Source: Bradyrhizobium sp. CCGB01 (GTDB lineage: Bacteria; Pseudomonadota; Alphaproteobacteria; Rhizobiales; Xanthobacteraceae). Taken from it: a stretch of DNA of 64,000 nt. Of the stretch, positions 34,117 through 42,900 are shown piece by piece. The stretch is taken from positions 7,006,001 to 7,070,000 of the forward strand of contig NZ_JANADK010000001.1 of the NCBI RefSeq assembly GCF_024199795.1. Direction: 5' to 3'. Below the pieces are notes generated by a model, which searched no databases, had not been told where the DNA came from, and was given only the letters and a program-made list of their open reading frames with translations. Each line of letters opens with the position of its first letter. Within the stretch, counting starts at the first letter, position 1. A program made the position numbers and the translations under genes.

Positions 34117-34718
34117 TTCGGCTTTTTCCATAGCTTGGGGAGCGGACCATCGGCGCCGTACGCCGGGTCCTTTCGCGGTACCGGCACTTTCGGGATCGTC
34201 TTCAACGCCCGCGAACGATCCTCGACGGTCGTGCACTCGTCGTACCTGCCCGTCCAGGGGTAGGCCCCGACGACGAGAAAGTACTTGTCTGCGGACAGGC
34301 ACTGATGGCCCGTACCGGCGGGCAGGATCGCGACGTCACCTGCCTTCAGCTTGAATATCCGGCCCTTGCTGCCACCGAACCGGACGCGGCCCTCACCGCG
34401 AGCGATGCCGAGCACCTCGTGAATGCGGGAGTGGTAGTGAACATAGTCGTAGATGCCGTCGCGCCAGCTGTCGGCCCATCCGTTCGCCTCGAACAGGTCT
34501 TCGAGCACTGCCGCGGGATCGTGCTCCCCGTCGAAGTCGACCGCGCCCCTGTACAGGATCAGGGCCCAGCGTGGATGGTTCGGGATCAACCCATCATCCT
34601 TGAACCGAACGGTGTGGGGCTTTCTTGAACGCACAAGTTCGGGCGCCTTCCGCTTGCCAGGCCGGCGCAGACCGGTGGCTCGCTCCGCATATTCCTTGAA
34701 GTCTTCAAGTATCGGCAT
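34113..34718 (-). CDS. cupin-domain protein
   Basis: A 201-residue cupin: core YDYVHYHSRIHEVLGIARGE (metal-site His-x-His and Glu) and second motif GDVAILPAGTGHQCL, YFLVVGAYP. Similar to YjlB-type cupins of unknown substrate. A GGAAGGAG site precedes the ATG at 34718; upstream in-frame residues are Cys/Arg-rich and not family-like. Confidence 0.82.
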   Translation of the reverse strand: MPILEDFKEYAERATGLRRPGKRKAPELVRSRKPHTVRFKDDGLIPNHPRWALILYRGAVDFDGEHDPAAVLEDLFEANGWADSWRDGIYDYVHYHSRIHEVLGIARGEGRVRFGGSKGRIFKLKAGDVAILPAGTGHQCLSADKYFLVVGAYPWTGRYDECTTVEDRSRALKTIPKVPVPRKDPAYGADGPLPKLWKKPK

Positions 34719-34865
34719 GGTCCGTCTCCTTCCGGGATAACCGGTGCAACCGCGAAGCATTCGTCCGAACCAGCACCGGGTGCACAATCGGCCACCATCG
34801 TCCGTCCGATCCAACATTCGGACTCCATAACTCCGAAGCGAGTTCCGGGTTCGATCCTCGTCGAC

Positions 34866-34890
34866 GGAACGAACCGCGCAAGTCGTTGTT
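34866..34890 (+). promoter_or_regulatory. EcfG-like promoter (GGAAC-N16-TGTT)
   Basis: GGAAC 34866-34870, 16-base spacer, TGTT 34887-34890, ending 22 bases before the GTG start of the next gene. Likely serves the 34913-35883 gene run. Confidence 0.5.
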
Positions 34891-34912
34891 AGAAAAGCGA
34901 ATTGGAGGCGCA

Positions 34913-35113
34913 GTGAAAAGGAAAGCGCGGACGTCGACGTTAGACGTGGTCGGACTCGCTGTGCCCGCAGCAGCCGCCTTCTATCTGCTTACCGGCGGCA
35001 AGAATGCCGGCGTCGTTCACGCCGACACTGGCGTCACGACGCAGAAGGCGGCGAACGCCGCCGGTGCGCGCGTCCTGCCCTCCGACCCCAAGCTCAAGGT
35101 CGAGCCGAATTAA
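34913..35113 (+). CDS. small exported or membrane protein
   Basis: GTG at 34913 follows GGAGG. The 66-residue product has a hydrophobic segment LDVVGLAVPAAAAFYLLTGG and a polar tail ending DPKLKVEPN. Unrecognised family. First gene of a short operon with the iron-permease-like and SemiSWEET genes (gaps 14 and 24 bases). Confidence 0.55.
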   Translation: MKRKARTSTLDVVGLAVPAAAAFYLLTGGKNAGVVHADTGVTTQKAANAAGARVLPSDPKLKVEPN

Positions 35114-35127
35114 TCGGAGGAGTCATC

Positions 35128-35526
35128 ATGCGAGCACACCTGCCTGTCGGGAATGCATCACCGGCGTCGCAGCGGAATGGCGATTGGTTCGCCCGACTGG
35201 CGGTAGCGACGTCGCGAATCTCCGGGCGCCCGCTCACTTTCCTTCTCGCGGTTACCACGGTGCTGGTTTGGGCCATCACGGGACCGCTGTTCGGCTTCAG
35301 CGACACCTGGCAACTCGTCATCAACACAGGCACCACCATCGTCACCTTCCTAATGGTCTTCCTGATCCAGGCGACCCAGAACCGGGATACGCTGGCGCTT
35401 CAGGTTAAACTCGACGAGCTCATCCTCGCGACCAAGAATGCTCACAACGCTATCGCAGGCATCGAGGAAGCTCCCGACAAGGAGATCGAGAAGGCGAAGG
35501 TGGAGGTCCTCAAGCGCGCCAGCTGA
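35128..35526 (+). CDS. low-affinity iron permease family protein
   Basis: A 132-residue membrane protein: LTFLLAVTTVLVWAITGPLF and INTGTTIVTFLMVFLIQ helices, then ATQNRDTLALQVKLDELILA, the family motif. CGGAGGAG lies ahead of the ATG. Paralogue of 26695-26973 and a member of the same stress set. Despite the name, transport activity has not been shown for such short bacterial members. Confidence 0.82.
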   Translation: MRAHLPVGNASPASQRNGDWFARLAVATSRISGRPLTFLLAVTTVLVWAITGPLFGFSDTWQLVINTGTTIVTFLMVFLIQATQNRDTLALQVKLDELILATKNAHNAIAGIEEAPDKEIEKAKVEVLKRAS

Positions 35527-35550
35527 GGAAACGAGGAACGGCATCACGCC

Positions 35551-35883
35551 ATGTCCGGCTCCATCGCTACCTATGTCGGCGGCGTCGCCGCCTTTCTCGC
35601 ATCGCTCTCCTACATTCCGCAGGTTAGGAAGGCTTGGCCGCGCGGATCGACCCGCGACCTCTCGCTAGGCACGCTGGCTGCGCTTACGCGGGGACTGGGC
35701 CTCTGGACCGTTTACGGCGCGATCCAGGGCGACTGGGTCATCGTGCTGGCCAACGTCGTGGGAGCGACGCTCTCCGGTATCGTGCTGGCGTGCAAGATCC
35801 GTAACCTGCTGACCGCAGCGCTCTCTGCACCTCCTTGGCGTCATAGCCGGCATAGACGGGGACCGTGGGCTGCTCGTCCGTAA
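35551..35883 (+). CDS. SemiSWEET-type sugar transporter, C-terminus altered
   Basis: Three-helix SemiSWEET family protein; signature YVGGVAAFLASLSYIPQVRK (PQ loop) and LANVVGATLSGIVLACKIRN. Known members dimerise to move sugars. Native length is about 85 residues; here 25 Arg/Pro-rich residues after KIRNLLT come from reading antisense through the uvrA fragment. The core is intact, so it may still work. Confidence 0.75.
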   Translation: MSGSIATYVGGVAAFLASLSYIPQVRKAWPRGSTRDLSLGTLAALTRGLGLWTVYGAIQGDWVIVLANVVGATLSGIVLACKIRNLLTAALSAPPWRHSRHRRGPWAARP

Positions 35884-36556
35884 ACAGGATCCAGTTTCGC
35901 GCCTTTCTTGGAAGGTCGCGCCAGGGCGTGTCGACGTCGTAACCAAGGGTCGTCAGGATATCGCGCAGGTTCTGGCCGTGCCATGCCGTCGGCCACGCCG
36001 CGACGGCCCGCTCGCGGATGGTGAGGGTGTCGTCCGGCACCATCGAGCGTTCGGTCACGTCGTAGACGCGGCCGAGACCGTGGCATTTCGGACAAGCCCC
36101 TTCTGCCGAATTGGGCGAGAAGGATTCTGCATGAAGCAGAGGTTGCGACTTCGGGTAGTCGCCGGCGCGCGAATAGAGCATCCGGAACAGGTTCGACAGC
36201 GTCGTGACGCTGCCGACGCTGGATCGCGTTGTCGGCGAGCCCCGCTGCTGCTGCAGCGCGACAGCCGGCGGCAGCCCCTCGACCTCGTCGACTTCGGGCA
36301 CGGCCATCTGGTGAAACAGGCGCCGAGCGTAAGGGGACACGGATTCCAGATATCGTCGCTGCGCTTCTGCATACAGCGTCCCGAATGCCAGGGATGATTT
36401 TCCGGAGCCGGAGACGCCGGTGAACACCACAAGCGCATCGCGCGGAATGTCCACGTCCACGTTCTTCAAATTGTGCTCGCGCGCGCCCCGCACCCTGACT
36501 AATCCGTGTTCCGACTGCGCCGGGCTCTGCTTTAGTCTATACGCCTTGTCGTCCAT
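35808..36556 (-). pseudogene. uvrA: UvrA-like ATPase, N-terminal fragment
   Basis: About 245 residues of a roughly 840-residue UvrA-like protein: [20 protein letters not shown], Walker [21 protein letters not shown], and a zinc-site GACPKCHGLGRVYDV. Homology ends at AGYDAKEVQRALR where SemiSWEET coding begins on the other strand. The first ATP-binding signature and all of the second half are absent, so it cannot act in excision repair. Confidence 0.85.
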
Positions 36557-36860
36557 GACTCGCTGCCGCTGCGGTTAAGACAGATAACGGGCCCGAAACG
36601 CCGACGATCCCAAGAGACTCGCGGGCTACCTCATGGAACCATTGCCAAGCGCGCAGGTTCGTTCCAACGACCGCCGGATATGAGACACATTATTCTGCTT
36701 CCATACTGGGCCGGCACGCCTGCAGGCCCATCCGGTGTGCAAATGGCGGGATTACATCGTGCGCTTGCTGCCTGGATCTCGACGCCGCTCAGCGTCCCAC
36801 TCGCGGAGCAGGCAACCCTTTAACATTGGGCTATGCCGGGGTTTTCAATGATATCCTCCA
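36557..36860. other. intergenic region with an orphan GGAAC site
   Basis: No gene. GGAAC-N16-GGTT occurs at 36635-36659 on the plus strand but has no gene in front of it, so it is either a relic or chance. Confidence 0.3.
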
Positions 36861-38003
36861 TCACGCCTGCGGTAGAGGCCGGAATATCCACTCGCGCCAA
36901 ACCGCCAGTAGCGCGGCCATGATGACCGGCCCCACGAAGAGACCCATGAGGCCGAACGCAGCCAGTCCGCCGAAAATTCCGACGAACGCGAGCAGGAAGG
37001 GAAGCCTCGCCGAGCCGCTCACCACCGTCGGCCAGACGAAATGATCGCCAGCGATCATGACGATCGAGCCCCACAAGAACACTCCGGCCGCAGCGACCCC
37101 GCTTCCGCCCTCCGATATCGTGACGATGGCCGCGACGGTGAACGCCAGCCAGGCGCCGAACGGGATCATCGCGAACGCCGTCGTGAAGATGACGAACATC
37201 AGCGCATTGGGGACGCCCGCCACGAAATAACCGATGCCGATCGCTATCCCTTCGCCAAGGGCTACCAGCACCGTGCCGTTCACGGTCGCACGGGTCGCGT
37301 CGATCATCTTCTCGACTAGGCACTCTCCCGCGTCTCCAAAGAGCCTGTCGCAAGTCTCAAGGAAGCGGCTCGTAATCGAGCGGCCGCTGCGGAGCAGAGC
37401 GAATAAGGCCAACAAGGAGAAAAACAAGAGAAACAGCCGGTGGACCAGTTGACCGCCCAACGTCCGGAAGAGGTCGGATACGTTGTCCGCATTCACCGAC
37501 TTCAACCACTCCGTAGCCGCCTTCGGATCCGAGAGATTGGCCCGCCACCATTGCTCCATGCTCCCGGCGGCGATCGGCAGGCGGGCGATCCAGTCTGGCA
37601 CTTCGGCGCCGCTCTCCCGCGCCCTCTTGAGCCAGTCGGCCAGCAAATCGCTCTGCTGCGCGACTTCGTACACGGCAAGGGCAATTGGCGTTACCAGGAT
37701 CAGTGCGACGAGGACTGTGAATGCAAAAGCCGCTGCTCCGGAAGGACCGCCCATGACGCGCGTGGCGAACGCCAGATAGAGCGGCCACAGGGCGACCGCC
37801 ATGATGGTCGCCCAAACGAGAGCAGGCAGGAAACTCGCGGCGGTCCAAAGTCCGAGCGCCACTAATATCAGTGCCAGGGCGATCCTGGCGTTCATGCGCG
37901 CGCCCGCCCCCAGCGGGAGTGGCTTTTGATCGGCTGGCTTGGCCGCTGCGGGAGAGCCTCTCGATTGGAGTTTCTTTGATGGGGCTTTGGCCGTGCCGGT
38001 CAT
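36861..38003 (-). CDS. AI-2E/PerM family membrane permease
   Basis: A 380-residue inner-membrane protein with about eight hydrophobic segments, starting RIALALILVALGLWTAASFL and including the family block EGIAIGIGYFVAGVPNALMF, the FLWGSIVMIAGDHFVWPTVV motif and FVGIFGGLAAFGLMGLFVGP. The N-terminal 35 residues are a basic tail. The family covers exporters of varied substrates. It starts 15 bases before the next upstream small gene and may share its stress promoter. Confidence 0.88.
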   Translation of the reverse strand: MTGTAKAPSKKLQSRGSPAAAKPADQKPLPLGAGARMNARIALALILVALGLWTAASFLPALVWATIMAVALWPLYLAFATRVMGGPSGAAAFAFTVLVALILVTPIALAVYEVAQQSDLLADWLKRARESGAEVPDWIARLPIAAGSMEQWWRANLSDPKAATEWLKSVNADNVSDLFRTLGGQLVHRLFLLFFSLLALFALLRSGRSITSRFLETCDRLFGDAGECLVEKMIDATRATVNGTVLVALGEGIAIGIGYFVAGVPNALMFVIFTTAFAMIPFGAWLAFTVAAIVTISEGGSGVAAAGVFLWGSIVMIAGDHFVWPTVVSGSARLPFLLAFVGIFGGLAAFGLMGLFVGPVIMAALLAVWREWIFRPLPQA

Positions 38004-38018
38004 GCGCCTTTCCGACGT

Positions 38019-38234
38019 TTACCGGCTGCGCAGCTGCGGTCTTGCGGTAAGGAGCGCGCGGTCCGCTGACGGACGCGACGCCGGGATCACGCGTTTCGTG
38101 ATACGAACCACATGCACTTTGCCTGTCGTGGTTCCTTGTCGCAGGCTGCGCCTGCTACGCCAGGCAGCCACCTCGTCCTCCAGACGGAATGCTCCGTCCT
38201 TGCCTTTGCCCTCGTGTTCGATGGTCGCGCCCAT
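38019..38234 (-). CDS. small basic protein under EcfG promoter
   Basis: A 71-residue protein, MGATIEHEGKGKDGAFRLED with DEVAAWRSRRSLRQ and a basic tail. No family recognised. It is supported by a ribosome site (AAGAGGAAA), and by a perfect EcfG promoter 31 bases upstream. It is followed by the PerM gene 15 bases on. Confidence 0.6.
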   Translation of the reverse strand: MGATIEHEGKGKDGAFRLEDEVAAWRSRRSLRQGTTTGKVHVVRITKRVIPASRPSADRALLTARPQLRSR

Positions 38235-38264
38235 CTGGTTTTCCTCTTTAAGTCTCGCGCATAA

Positions 38265-38289
38265 AACGAGATAAGGCGACAGATGTTCC
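38265..38289 (-). promoter_or_regulatory. EcfG-type general stress promoter
   Basis: On the minus strand GGAAC (complement of 38285-38289), exactly 16 bases, CGTT (complement of 38265-38268). Perfect match to the consensus, 31 bases before the small basic gene. Confidence 0.75.
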
Positions 38290-38565
38290 TTTATCCGGAA
38301 CAACCGGCAGACCTCGGTCGTCTTTCCGAAGGATAATCGCCTTGCTGGCGCTTACGATCGGGGCTCAGTCAACCGACCAGATCGACTGGGCCGCATCGTC
38401 ATGGTCCGGCGATGCAAGGTCCTGAAATGCGCGCGGCCTTGAATGCGCTTGCCGAGGAGTTCGACGTAGTCGCCGTTCCCTCTCAATATCAACACTGAGA
38501 CGCATTCCTAGGAACGGTCCAAACCGCACACGATTTGTCCTTGGTAAACCTCAAGGAGAAACCTT

Positions 38566-38895
38566 ATGCGTAGGACAATTCTGACGATCTTCATGGCCAC
38601 GATGCTGGCCAGTGCCTCAGTGGGCGCCGCATTCGCACAGGGAGCGGGCGGTGCAGGCGCGGGAGCCGGCGGTGCGGGAGCAGGCGCTGGTGCAGGATCG
38701 GGCGGCGCGGGAGCAGGTGGCGCGAGCGCAGGTGGTGCGGCCGGTAACGGTGGCACTGGCGCAGGAGGGTCCGCAGGCGGATCTGGCGGCGGCGGCATCA
38801 GCCATGTCGAGCGCGGCGGGCAAGGCGCCTCCAGTCCTCCCGGCATGCGCAACGAGACGACCCCACCGTCGAACGGGACGACTCCGAGGCGTTGA
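38566..38895 (+). CDS. exported Gly/Ala-rich repeat protein
   Basis: A 109-residue protein: signal peptide (TILTIFMATMLASASVGAAFAQ), a glycine/alanine repeat region of GAG and GGA units, and a polar tail HVERGGQGASSPPGMRN. Probably periplasmic or surface-exposed and disordered. CAAGGAGAA precedes the ATG. A GGAAC-N16-GATT site at 38513-38537 is a weak promoter candidate. Low-complexity exported proteins of this type recur in this window (7781, 45404). Confidence 0.7.
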   Translation: MRRTILTIFMATMLASASVGAAFAQGAGGAGAGAGGAGAGAGAGSGGAGAGGASAGGAAGNGGTGAGGSAGGSGGGGISHVERGGQGASSPPGMRNETTPPSNGTTPRR

Positions 38896-39192
38896 CCCCC
38901 GACAGCAACTGCGCGCCTGAGTACATCTCCTTCAAACAGCGCGCGTAAGAGCGGCCCCGGCGGACCCTCCCATGCGCCGGGGCCGCATTCGATTCGCGAA
39001 TGATTTCCCTCGATGAACGAGGTGCCGATGAGTATCGCCCACCATTCTGAGACCCAACACCTCGCGGCCGGGAGCGCTGGGCCTGAACGGGGCCATCAGC
39101 AGAAAGGCACTCCATTTTCTAACAAATGATAACGCAACTTCCGGCAACAGGAGATTTCCTACGCGACGCAATCGTCCGATGGTGATTCCTCC

Positions 39193-39504
39193 GTGCCGCG
39201 ATCCAAAGACGAGCAATCCGTTACGTTCGAAACCGCGCTTCCGGCGCAAATGATGGCCATCGACGGAACCTGGCGGCCTCCCTGTGCGGTCGAGACGATC
39301 TCGGAAGAAGGTGCGAGGCTGACGCTCGAGGTTTCCATCGAATCCCTTTCCTTGACAGAATTTTTCCTAGTGCTCTCCTCGACGGGCCTGGCCTATCGCA
39401 GCTGCGAGCTTGACGGCGTCAACGGCGCCGAGATAACCGTCAAGTTCTTGCGGGCTCGGGACAGGCGAAAAGAGCGTTCGGGAACCCGCAACGCGCCCGC
39501 CTGA
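39193..39504 (+). CDS. PilZ-domain-like protein
   Basis: A 103-residue paralogue of 24816-25124: ETALPAQMMAIDGTWRPPCA and LTEFFLVLSSTGLAYRSCEL. The Arg pair that binds cyclic-di-GMP in canonical PilZ proteins is replaced here by RPP, so ligand binding is doubtful. GTG start. Its copy upstream next to receivers is the better-conserved version. Confidence 0.68.
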   Translation: MPRSKDEQSVTFETALPAQMMAIDGTWRPPCAVETISEEGARLTLEVSIESLSLTEFFLVLSSTGLAYRSCELDGVNGAEITVKFLRARDRRKERSGTRNAPA

Positions 39505-39518
39505 CCCGCCGCCCCCTT

Positions 39519-39737
39519 TCAATGGCCGGACGCAAGCTGCAGCTCCAGCATCGCCATCCGCTGAAGCACGGCAGGGTCCCGCTCTCCGGCATTTGCCGCC
39601 CGCAGGATGGACTCCGCCAACATATGGACGTGACGCGCGTGAACGGGCTCCGGCAACGTTGCAACGGCGGCTTCCAGCGCAGTCGTCATGAGCTGGACGA
39701 CGTCAGGCGAAAACGCAGCGTGCGCAAAATCCTTCAT
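39519..39737 (-). CDS. small conserved protein coupled to glycosyltransferase
   Basis: A 72-residue helical protein, DVVQLMTTALEAAVATLPEP and RHVHMLAESILRAANAGERD. The start overlaps the glycosyltransferase stop by four bases. Function unknown. Confidence 0.6.
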   Translation of the reverse strand: MKDFAHAAFSPDVVQLMTTALEAAVATLPEPVHARHVHMLAESILRAANAGERDPAVLQRMAMLELQLASGH

Positions 39738-40777
39738 GGCGCTTGGCGTCCTCCGCGAGCGATCAGCTCGCGATATCGGTCTTCGTACTCGCTCGCCATC
39801 CGGCTCGCGAGGAATCTCTCCTCGAAGCGGGCGCGGACCTTTCTTCGATCCAGTCGAACGACTTCCTTGACTGCTTCGATCGCCTGCTCTTCACCGTCCA
39901 CGATGAAGCCGGTGACGCCGTCTTCCACGACTTCCGGCACCGATCCGGAACGATAGGCGATCACGGGCGTGCCACATGCCATCGCCTCGATCATGACAAG
40001 CCCGAACGGCTCGGGCCAATCTATTGGAAACAGCAAGGCGTCGGCGCCGGCGAGAAAGGGCTGCTTGCCAACCTCGTCCACCTCTCCGATCAGATGGACG
40101 TTCTCGCCGTCAATCTCGGGTTCGAGCTTCTTCTTGAAGTAGGCCGTCTCCGCGCGGGGTATCTTGGCGGCGATCCTCAGCGGCATCCGGACGGCGCGCG
40201 CAATGCGTATCGCATCTTCCGGCCCCTTCTCAGCCGTCAGCCGTCCAAGAAAGGCCAGGTAAGAACCTGGTTTAAAGGAGGGCCGAAACAGACCTTTGGG
40301 CAATCCGTGCGAAATCGTGGCGATCCAGTTCGCGTCCGGAAGCGCACGGCGCTGGTTGTCGGAAATGGAGACAAAGGGAGCTTCCGGAAAAGCAGCGATC
40401 ACGTCGGATAGTCCCTGAAGGTCGAGCCGGCCGTGCATGGTCGTCAGAAACGGCACGCCGGTCCGGCTCAGGACCGGCAGGGGCAACCAGTCGACATGAG
40501 AGTGAATCACATCGAAGTCGCGCGCGCGCTCGGCGACAGCCTCGATCAGCAGCGCGCAGGCGGCGTTCGGATCGACGCCCCTGCGCCCCAAGCGCAGCGC
40601 TCGCGGCCACACCGGATGGAGGGTTCCCTTCGCCTTCGAATCCCCGCTCGCGAACAGGGTGACGGCGTGCCCGGCGGAGACCAATTCGTCCACCAGCCAC
40701 GCGATCACCCGCTCCGTGCCGCCGTAAAGCTTTGGAGGAACACTCTCGGCCAACGGGGCAAGCTGGGCGATCCGCAC
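39734..40777 (-). CDS. glycosyltransferase family 4 protein
   Basis: A 347-residue GT-B enzyme, cytoplasmic. N-terminal LAPLAESVPPKLYGGTERVI is the usual opening; the C domain shows FLGRLTAEKGPEDAIRIA and the nucleotide-sugar motif EPFGLVMIEAMACGTPVIAY. The start is a GTG (40777) preceded by GGAG; the longer frame starts with a TTG inside the preceding tiny gene. A decayed relative is at 54290. Likely acts on an exopolysaccharide or trehalose-type sugar (inference). Confidence 0.85.
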   Translation of the reverse strand: MRIAQLAPLAESVPPKLYGGTERVIAWLVDELVSAGHAVTLFASGDSKAKGTLHPVWPRALRLGRRGVDPNAACALLIEAVAERARDFDVIHSHVDWLPLPVLSRTGVPFLTTMHGRLDLQGLSDVIAAFPEAPFVSISDNQRRALPDANWIATISHGLPKGLFRPSFKPGSYLAFLGRLTAEKGPEDAIRIARAVRMPLRIAAKIPRAETAYFKKKLEPEIDGENVHLIGEVDEVGKQPFLAGADALLFPIDWPEPFGLVMIEAMACGTPVIAYRSGSVPEVVEDGVTGFIVDGEEQAIEAVKEVVRLDRRKVRARFEERFLASRMASEYEDRYRELIARGGRQAP

Positions 40778-40781
40778 CGAA

Positions 40782-40904
40782 CTAGTCTCCAAGCGCGATG
40801 CGCAAGCCGATCACGACGACTGCGGATATGAGAAACGAAAGCGCGAGCAGCGTCCAACTGGGTCTTGTGCTTCCGCGGGCTACGCGCGCAACGAGCATTT
40901 TCAT
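40782..40904 (-). CDS. small single-helix membrane protein
   Basis: A 40-residue peptide, MKMLVARVARGSTRPSWTLL then ALSFLISAVVVIGLRIAL, ending in GD. It lies between the 40910-41119 gene and the glycosyltransferase with only a few bases on each side, hence part of that operon. Function unknown. Confidence 0.45.
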   Translation of the reverse strand: MKMLVARVARGSTRPSWTLLALSFLISAVVVIGLRIALGD

Positions 40905-40909
40905 GCTCG

Positions 40910-41119
40910 TCAACATTCGTCACGGGGAAGCTGGTGCAGGTAGGCTATCCCGAAGCTGGCGAGCTCTTCAGTGTCGCTCTCTCGCTCTTCCCATCTCCTG
41001 TGCAGATGGCGCTGCAGCAGGCAGCGCCGGCTGTCGCAGGCGCCGACTTCGGGATGCCGGGCACGATACACCGTCCAGGCGGTCTCCGTAGCGTTCTTCA
41101 AGACGACTTCATCGACCAT
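40910..41119 (-). CDS. conserved small protein
   Basis: A 69-residue protein, ATETAWTVYRARHPEVGACD and RRCLLQRHLHRRWEERESDT, a recurring Bradyrhizobium family. First of a run of four minus-strand genes ending at 39519. CTCCGGAGAC lies in its start region. Function unknown. Confidence 0.6.
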   Translation of the reverse strand: MVDEVVLKNATETAWTVYRARHPEVGACDSRRCLLQRHLHRRWEERESDTEELASFGIAYLHQLPRDEC

Positions 41120-41372
41120 GCTCAGTCTCCGGAGACGAACCTCGTCGTTGCCAACTCAAGGCACTTGGGAAAGTTTCCACTTTTTCCCGACTAATAACGA
41201 AGGGAGGATTGAGAGGCTTTGTCGCCCGCGCAGTGCCGCACGACAGCGCAGCAGGCGTTGGCTGCGGCCAATCTTGCGAGAGAGTGCTGCGGCATTGCGC
41301 ACTTCGCACAGCAGCAACCAATTCGGGTCTCAGTTGTTGTCGCCGGCATAATCACTAGCAGGAGACAAAAAC
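41120..41372. other. divergent intergenic region
   Basis: The shared upstream region of the minus-strand glycosyltransferase operon and the plus-strand stress genes. No promoter motif is clear. Confidence 0.3.
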
Positions 41373-41693
41373 ATGTCACGTCTAACTTTGCTGGCCGCAA
41401 CCTTGTTGCTGCTCGCGTCGTGCCCCGCGGGCGCCCAGTCGCAGCCGGCGCAAGGCGGGCCAGGCAACAACGCCGTCAACAGCTCCGACAAGAACAATTC
41501 GAACGCGCCAGTCGCGGGCCGCAACAGCTTCACCGAGGGCCAGGCGAAATCGCGGATCGAGGACGCGGGATATTCCAACGTCTCCGGCCTGCAGAAGGAC
41601 AACGAAGGCGTCTGGCGCGGCAAGGCCGACAAGGCCGGTACCAAGACCGAAGTCAGCGTCGACTTCCAAGGCAACGTCAATCCCGCGAAGTAA
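41373..41693 (+). CDS. exported small protein, PepSY-like
   Basis: A 106-residue protein with a signal peptide (LTLLAATLLLLASCPAGA) and a C-terminal domain SFTEGQAKSRIEDAGYSNVS, VWRGKADKAGTKTEVSVDFQ, a pattern like PepSY or related periplasmic inhibitory domains. GCAGGAGACA precedes the ATG. 12 bases from the next gene: an operon. Confidence 0.68.
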   Translation: MSRLTLLAATLLLLASCPAGAQSQPAQGGPGNNAVNSSDKNNSNAPVAGRNSFTEGQAKSRIEDAGYSNVSGLQKDNEGVWRGKADKAGTKTEVSVDFQGNVNPAK

Positions 41694-41705
41694 GGAGCAG
41701 TTAGC

Positions 41706-42332
41706 ATGACGACCACCATCTCTCGCCTATACGACAATTATTCCGATGCCGAGCGGGCCGTCACGCGGCTCGAGAGCGCCGGCGTGCCGCACTCCGACAT
41801 CAGCATCGTCGCCAACAATTCCGACAATTGGTATGGTTCACAGCGCGGCAAAGTCGACCGTGACCGCGACGGCGTCGACGATCGCGCTGAAGGGGCCGGC
41901 GCGGGTGCTGGCATTGGTGCCGGCCTCGGCGGCGCGGCGGGCCTTCTCGCCGGCCTCGGCCTGTTGGCCCTTCCCGGTCTCGGGCCGGTCGTGGCTGCTG
42001 GATGGCTCGCCTCCACCGCCGCCGGCGCGGCCGCGGGCGCGGCCACCGGCGGCATCGTCGGCGCGCTCACCCAGGCCGGCGTTTCCAAAGAAGACGCATC
42101 GCGCTACGCGGAAGGCGTTCGCCGCGGCGGCACCCTCGTCTCCGCGAAGGTGCCCGACAACGATCGCGCGCGCCTCGATGCGCTTCTCCATGAGAGGTCC
42201 GTCAACCTTCAGGAGCGCAGTTCCGCTTGGCAGAAGGCCGGCTGGAGCGACTTCGACGCCGCAAGCCCGCCCTTGTCACCGGACGACATCGGCCGCGAGC
42301 GCGAGCTCTACGGCGCGGGGACACGGCGATAG
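41706..42332 (+). CDS. general stress protein 17M-like membrane protein
   Basis: A 208-residue protein: an N-terminal domain with the family opening (SRLYDNYSDAERAVTRLESA, ISIVANNSDNW), a Gly/Ala-rich hydrophobic centre with glycine-zipper repeats (about 65-135), and VSKEDASRYAEGVRRGGTLV, a conserved ending. Similar to heat-induced stress protein YflT/GSP17M. AAGGAGCAG precedes the ATG. It ends at the strong terminator at 42351. Confidence 0.75.
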   Translation: MTTTISRLYDNYSDAERAVTRLESAGVPHSDISIVANNSDNWYGSQRGKVDRDRDGVDDRAEGAGAGAGIGAGLGGAAGLLAGLGLLALPGLGPVVAAGWLASTAAGAAAGAATGGIVGALTQAGVSKEDASRYAEGVRRGGTLVSAKVPDNDRARLDALLHERSVNLQERSSAWQKAGWSDFDAASPPLSPDDIGRERELYGAGTRR

Positions 42333-42350
42333 TCCTCAGACCGGATATGA

Positions 42351-42379
42351 CAAAGGCCCCGCGCTGCGGGGCCTTTTTT
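42351..42379. terminator. Rho-independent terminator
   Basis: Stem AAGGCCCCGC / GCGGGGCCTT with a short loop and TTTTTT. Textbook terminator for the 41373-42332 operon, 19 bases after the stop. Confidence 0.85.
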
Positions 42380-42445
42380 ATCTGGAAAACCCATACACCT
42401 GGCTGGCCTCGACGAACCAGGCAAGATGAGGTCGGGCTTCGGAAC

Positions 42446-42832
42446 CTAGAAGCTCTCTCTCGCAGTATACGTCACTGCCTCTATCTTGTTTCCGTCGAGG
42501 TCCCGAACGAACGCGCCGTAGTAGTTGGCGAAGTAATTTTCGCGGATACCGGCAGCTCCTTCATCAACTCCGCCATTCGTTATGGCAGTCTTGTGAAAGG
42601 TCCGAACGGTTTCGCGGTTTAGTGCCTGGAAGGCAATGTGAGCGCCATTGCCAGCCATTGCCGGCAGCCCATTTAGCGGTGTTTCAAGGCTAAAGACGAT
42701 GTCGGATGCTCCATAGTGAAGCGACCTTTCGGAGCCTTTCAGTAGCCGAAAGCCAATCAGAGACATAAGCGGATCATAGAAAGCTTTGGCACGCCTTATG
42801 TCATTAGTGCCGATTGAGACGTGATGGATCAT
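42446..42832 (-). CDS. VOC family protein (glyoxalase-like)
   Basis: A 128-residue vicinal-oxygen-chelate protein: IHHVSIGTNDIRRAKAFYDP, SDIVFSLETP, GNGAHIAFQALNRETV and FVRDLDGNKIEAVTY, with metal-ligand His and Glu at the usual positions. Substrate unknown. The start MIHHVSIG is the family start; the upstream part of its long frame is antisense to the SDR gene. Confidence 0.85.
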   Translation of the reverse strand: MIHHVSIGTNDIRRAKAFYDPLMSLIGFRLLKGSERSLHYGASDIVFSLETPLNGLPAMAGNGAHIAFQALNRETVRTFHKTAITNGGVDEGAAGIRENYFANYYGAFVRDLDGNKIEAVTYTARESF

Positions 42833-42900
42833 GTGTTTGCCGCCTTGATCATCCGCCCAACTCGGCAATTGGGGCTTAAATAGAGTTGCAAGTTCTTGGC

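Noticed and set aside
36635..36659. GGAAC-N16-GGTT on the plus strand
   Set aside because: Faces no plus-strand gene; kept only as a note in the intergenic entry.
38640..38800. Gly/Ala repeat DNA considered as a repeat array
   Set aside because: It is the coding sequence of a low-complexity exported protein, not a separate repeat element.
41746..42429. 227-codon plus-strand frame inside the GSP17M-like gene
   Set aside because: Ser/Arg/Pro-rich out-of-frame shadow of the true gene at 41706.
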